From positions 1-6,561 of the forward strand of contig JACRDZ010000052.1 of NCBI GenBank assembly GCA_016212735.1: a stretch of 6,561 bases of DNA, read 5' to 3'. The translations under genes and the position numbers were made by a program. The notes beneath the pieces are model-generated. The model had not been told where the DNA came from and searched no databases. It worked only from the letters and a program-made list of their open reading frames with translations. The stretch is from Candidatus Firestoneibacteriota bacterium (GTDB taxonomy: Bacteria; JACRDZ01). Below are positions 4,914-6,561 of the stretch, in pieces (the stretch's first letter is position 1; each line of letters opens with the position of its first letter).

Positions 4914-6561
4914 AATAAAAACCCCAGCCTAAATTAAAATGGAATCTACCTTTTTCATCACCAGGTTCAAGATTTAAACCCCAACCGTAATCAAAACGTA
5001 TAGGTCCTATAGGTGTTTCCATGTGAAAACCTATCCCAACACCGGATTTCAGATCTTTTAATTGTATTTCATTTGTTTGGTCCCATGCATTACCAGTATC
5101 TATGAATGTTACAAAATTTATATTTTCCTCAATAGGATATTTATGTTCCAGATTTGCAATGAATTCTCTTCTTTTACGATCTGCTATATCCCTCTCTCCA
5201 TATCCGCGTACTGTACTCCCGCCTCCTATACTGAATTTTTCTATAGGCGGGACATCATCTGACGAGCCATAAGGATCTATTATTCCCATCTGCATATGCA
5301 GCATTAATATAAACTTCGAAAAAGTTTTTTGGTACCAGAAAGAATCACCTATAACTTTGTTATAATTATTATCTCCTCCCAGAAATCCACCCGCTCCTTC
5401 CCACATAAGACGATATTTAGCACCGGTGGATGGATTAAATACATTATCTCTTGAATCATAAACAAAAGTATATGTTAAACTTCTTGTTGCATTTTTACCC
5501 AGTATTACATCAGACGGTAAAGGATAGCTTGAGACAGTAAAATATTCTCCGTTTTCATAATTATATTGCAAAGAAAAACGTAAATTTTCTGACAGGGCTC
5601 TGCCAAGTTCAATTCCTCCGCCTGTTTTATGATATTCATATGCACTTCTTTTTTTAACAATACTGAAATTACCGTCAATATCTCTCTCCCCAAAATAATC
5701 ATATGTATATCTTGTTCTGTTAGTATTGAAAATATTAAAACCAAATAAAAATTTAGTATCAAGAATATAAGGATCTGTAAATCCGAATTCGTAATTTCTG
5801 ATATTTTTCCCAAATTCATAAGTTAAATCAACTCGCTGTCCATAGCCAAAAAGATTATTTTTTGCAATCTGGATCTGTCCTATAATTCCATCAGTTCCGC
5901 TGTATGTTGCTGCAAAATTTGCCTGTCCTGTGGGTTTCTCTTTAATTTTTAATTTTAGATTAAGATTATTTTCCCTGTTAGCAGGCTCTGTATCTATATT
6001 AACATCCTGAAAAAACCCAAGATTATAAATTCTCTGTATACTGCGCCTAACTTTCTGGCTGTTAAATATTTCCCCTGGAGAAACGGTCATTTCACGGCGA
6101 ATAACTTTGTCCTTGGTAACATCATTCCCTGAAATATCTATTCTATTAAGATACATCTGTATGCTTTCTTGAATATTTAATACAAAAGAAATAGTTTTTT
6201 GCTCTTCATTAATATTTTCTTCAGGTTTTATATAGCAATAGATATATCCTTTTTCAGCATATTTTAACATTATTATATTTATATTATCATTCATTTCTTT
6301 CTGGTTATATAACTCTCCGGATTTAAGAGTTAGAAAGGAAAGTATATCGGACTTTGAAAATACATTATTCCCTTTTATATCCACTTCCCCATATCTATAC
6401 TGCGGACCTTCATAAATATCTATATAAATATGCATACGTGTTTTTTCATCAAATTCTATTTTATGATTCAGTATTTTTGCATTTACATATCCATGATCTT
6501 TATAGAAATCGATTATTTTTTTCAAGTCACCTTTAAAAATATTTTCTTTATAATATCCATC
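4912..6561 (-). CDS. bamA: Outer membrane protein assembly factor BamA (Omp85), C-terminal 549 residues
   Basis: The reading frame is open to the right edge (first visible residues DGYYKENIFKGDLKKIIDFY), so the N-terminus and remaining POTRA domains lie outside. Numbering from the edge, residues 1-52 are the end of one POTRA domain, including the typical Y-K-D-H-G-Y-V-N-A-K. About 53-132 and 133-210 are two full POTRA domains (YGEVDIKGNNVFSKSDIL and LNRIDISGNDVTKDKVIRRE). Residues 211-549 are the 16-stranded barrel. The barrel carries the conserved VRGYGERD motif (451-458, VRGF/Y of loop 6), a typical VYDSRDNVFNPSTGAKY segment (367-383) and FIDTGNAWD (486-494). It ends GWGFY, the aromatic terminus expected of an outer-membrane protein. 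BamA inserts beta-barrel proteins into the outer membrane. The TTG at 6525 is not a start, because homology continues upstream of it. Here bamA heads or lies within the minus-strand cluster. Confidence 0.96.
   Translation of the reverse strand, partial: DGYYKENIFKGDLKKIIDFYKDHGYVNAKILNHKIEFDEKTRMHIYIDIYEGPQYRYGEVDIKGNNVFSKSDILSFLTLKSGELYNQKEMNDNINIIMLKYAEKGYIYCYIKPEENINEEQKTISFVLNIQESIQMYLNRIDISGNDVTKDKVIRREMTVSPGEIFNSQKVRRSIQRIYNLGFFQDVNIDTEPANRENNLNLKLKIKEKPTGQANFAATYSGTDGIIGQIQIAKNNLFGYGQRVDLTYEFGKNIRNYEFGFTDPYILDTKFLFGFNIFNTNRTRYTYDYFGERDIDGNFSIVKKRSAYEYHKTGGGIELGRALSENLRFSLQYNYENGEYFTVSSYPLPSDVILGKNATRSLTYTFVYDSRDNVFNPSTGAKYRLMWEGAGGFLGGDNNYNKVIGDSFWYQKTFSKFILMLHMQMGIIDPYGSSDDVPPIEKFSIGGGSTVRGYGERDIADRKRREFIANLEHKYPIEENINFVTFIDTGNAWDQTNEIQLKDLKSGVGIGFHMETPIGPIRFDYGWGLNLEPGDEKGRFHFNLGWGFY

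Noticed and set aside
5062..5262. Plus-strand open frame of 66 codons inside bamA
   Set aside because: It lies wholly antisense to the conserved BamA barrel, its product is Cys/Tyr/Ile-rich with no family pattern, and no ribosome binding site is evident.
5505..5819. Minus-strand open frame of 104 codons inside bamA
   Set aside because: It is another reading frame of the strongly conserved BamA barrel region, and its translation looks like random hydrophobic sequence from AT-rich DNA.
6523..6525. TTG as the start codon of bamA
   Set aside because: POTRA-type sequence (DGYYKENIFKGD) continues in frame upstream to the window edge, so this TTG encodes an internal Leu.
6354..6536. Plus-strand open frame of 60 codons at the right edge
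   Set aside because: It is antisense to the BamA POTRA region, His/Tyr/Leu-rich, with no recognisable domain.

Overview
The window is AT-rich (roughly 30% G+C by eye) and comes from a diderm (Gram-negative-type) bacterium. It encodes a BamA outer-membrane assembly protein, a lipoprotein with a lipobox, and a probable outer-membrane beta-barrel protein ending in Phe. The standard genetic code reads through every gene. Nothing in the sequence fixes the phylum. The gene mix and low G+C would suit one of the deeper-branching or uncultured diderm lineages, but that is only an impression.

Layout: positions 1-2601 hold three closely spaced plus-strand genes. They are the 3' end of a class III adenylate/guanylate cyclase, a TPR/coiled-coil lipoprotein, and a small secreted barrel-like protein. 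Gaps of 28 and 14 bases suggest one transcript. Positions 2602-2783 are the only sizeable non-coding stretch. It holds a compact repeat element with inverted-repeat arms, flanked by an 11-base direct repeat, which looks like a small non-autonomous insertion or dispersed intergenic repeat. Positions 2784-6561 hold five minus-strand genes converging on it. In transcription order they are bamA (5' end outside the window), a DciA/DUF721 protein, a U32-family iron-sulfur protein of the TrhP type, a small DUF4911-like protein and an FtsB/DivIC-like division protein. Spacings of 14, 5, 4 and 29 bases make an operon very likely.

Working together: the minus-strand operon is housekeeping in character, combining outer-membrane protein insertion, replication helicase loading, probable tRNA wobble-uridine hydroxylation and septum formation. 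The plus-strand set looks like a signalling gene followed by two envelope proteins of unknown role. No defence system, CRISPR array, tRNA, rRNA or intact transposase is visible. The items most worth a second look are the repeat element at 2597-2772 and the unusual three-part lipoprotein.
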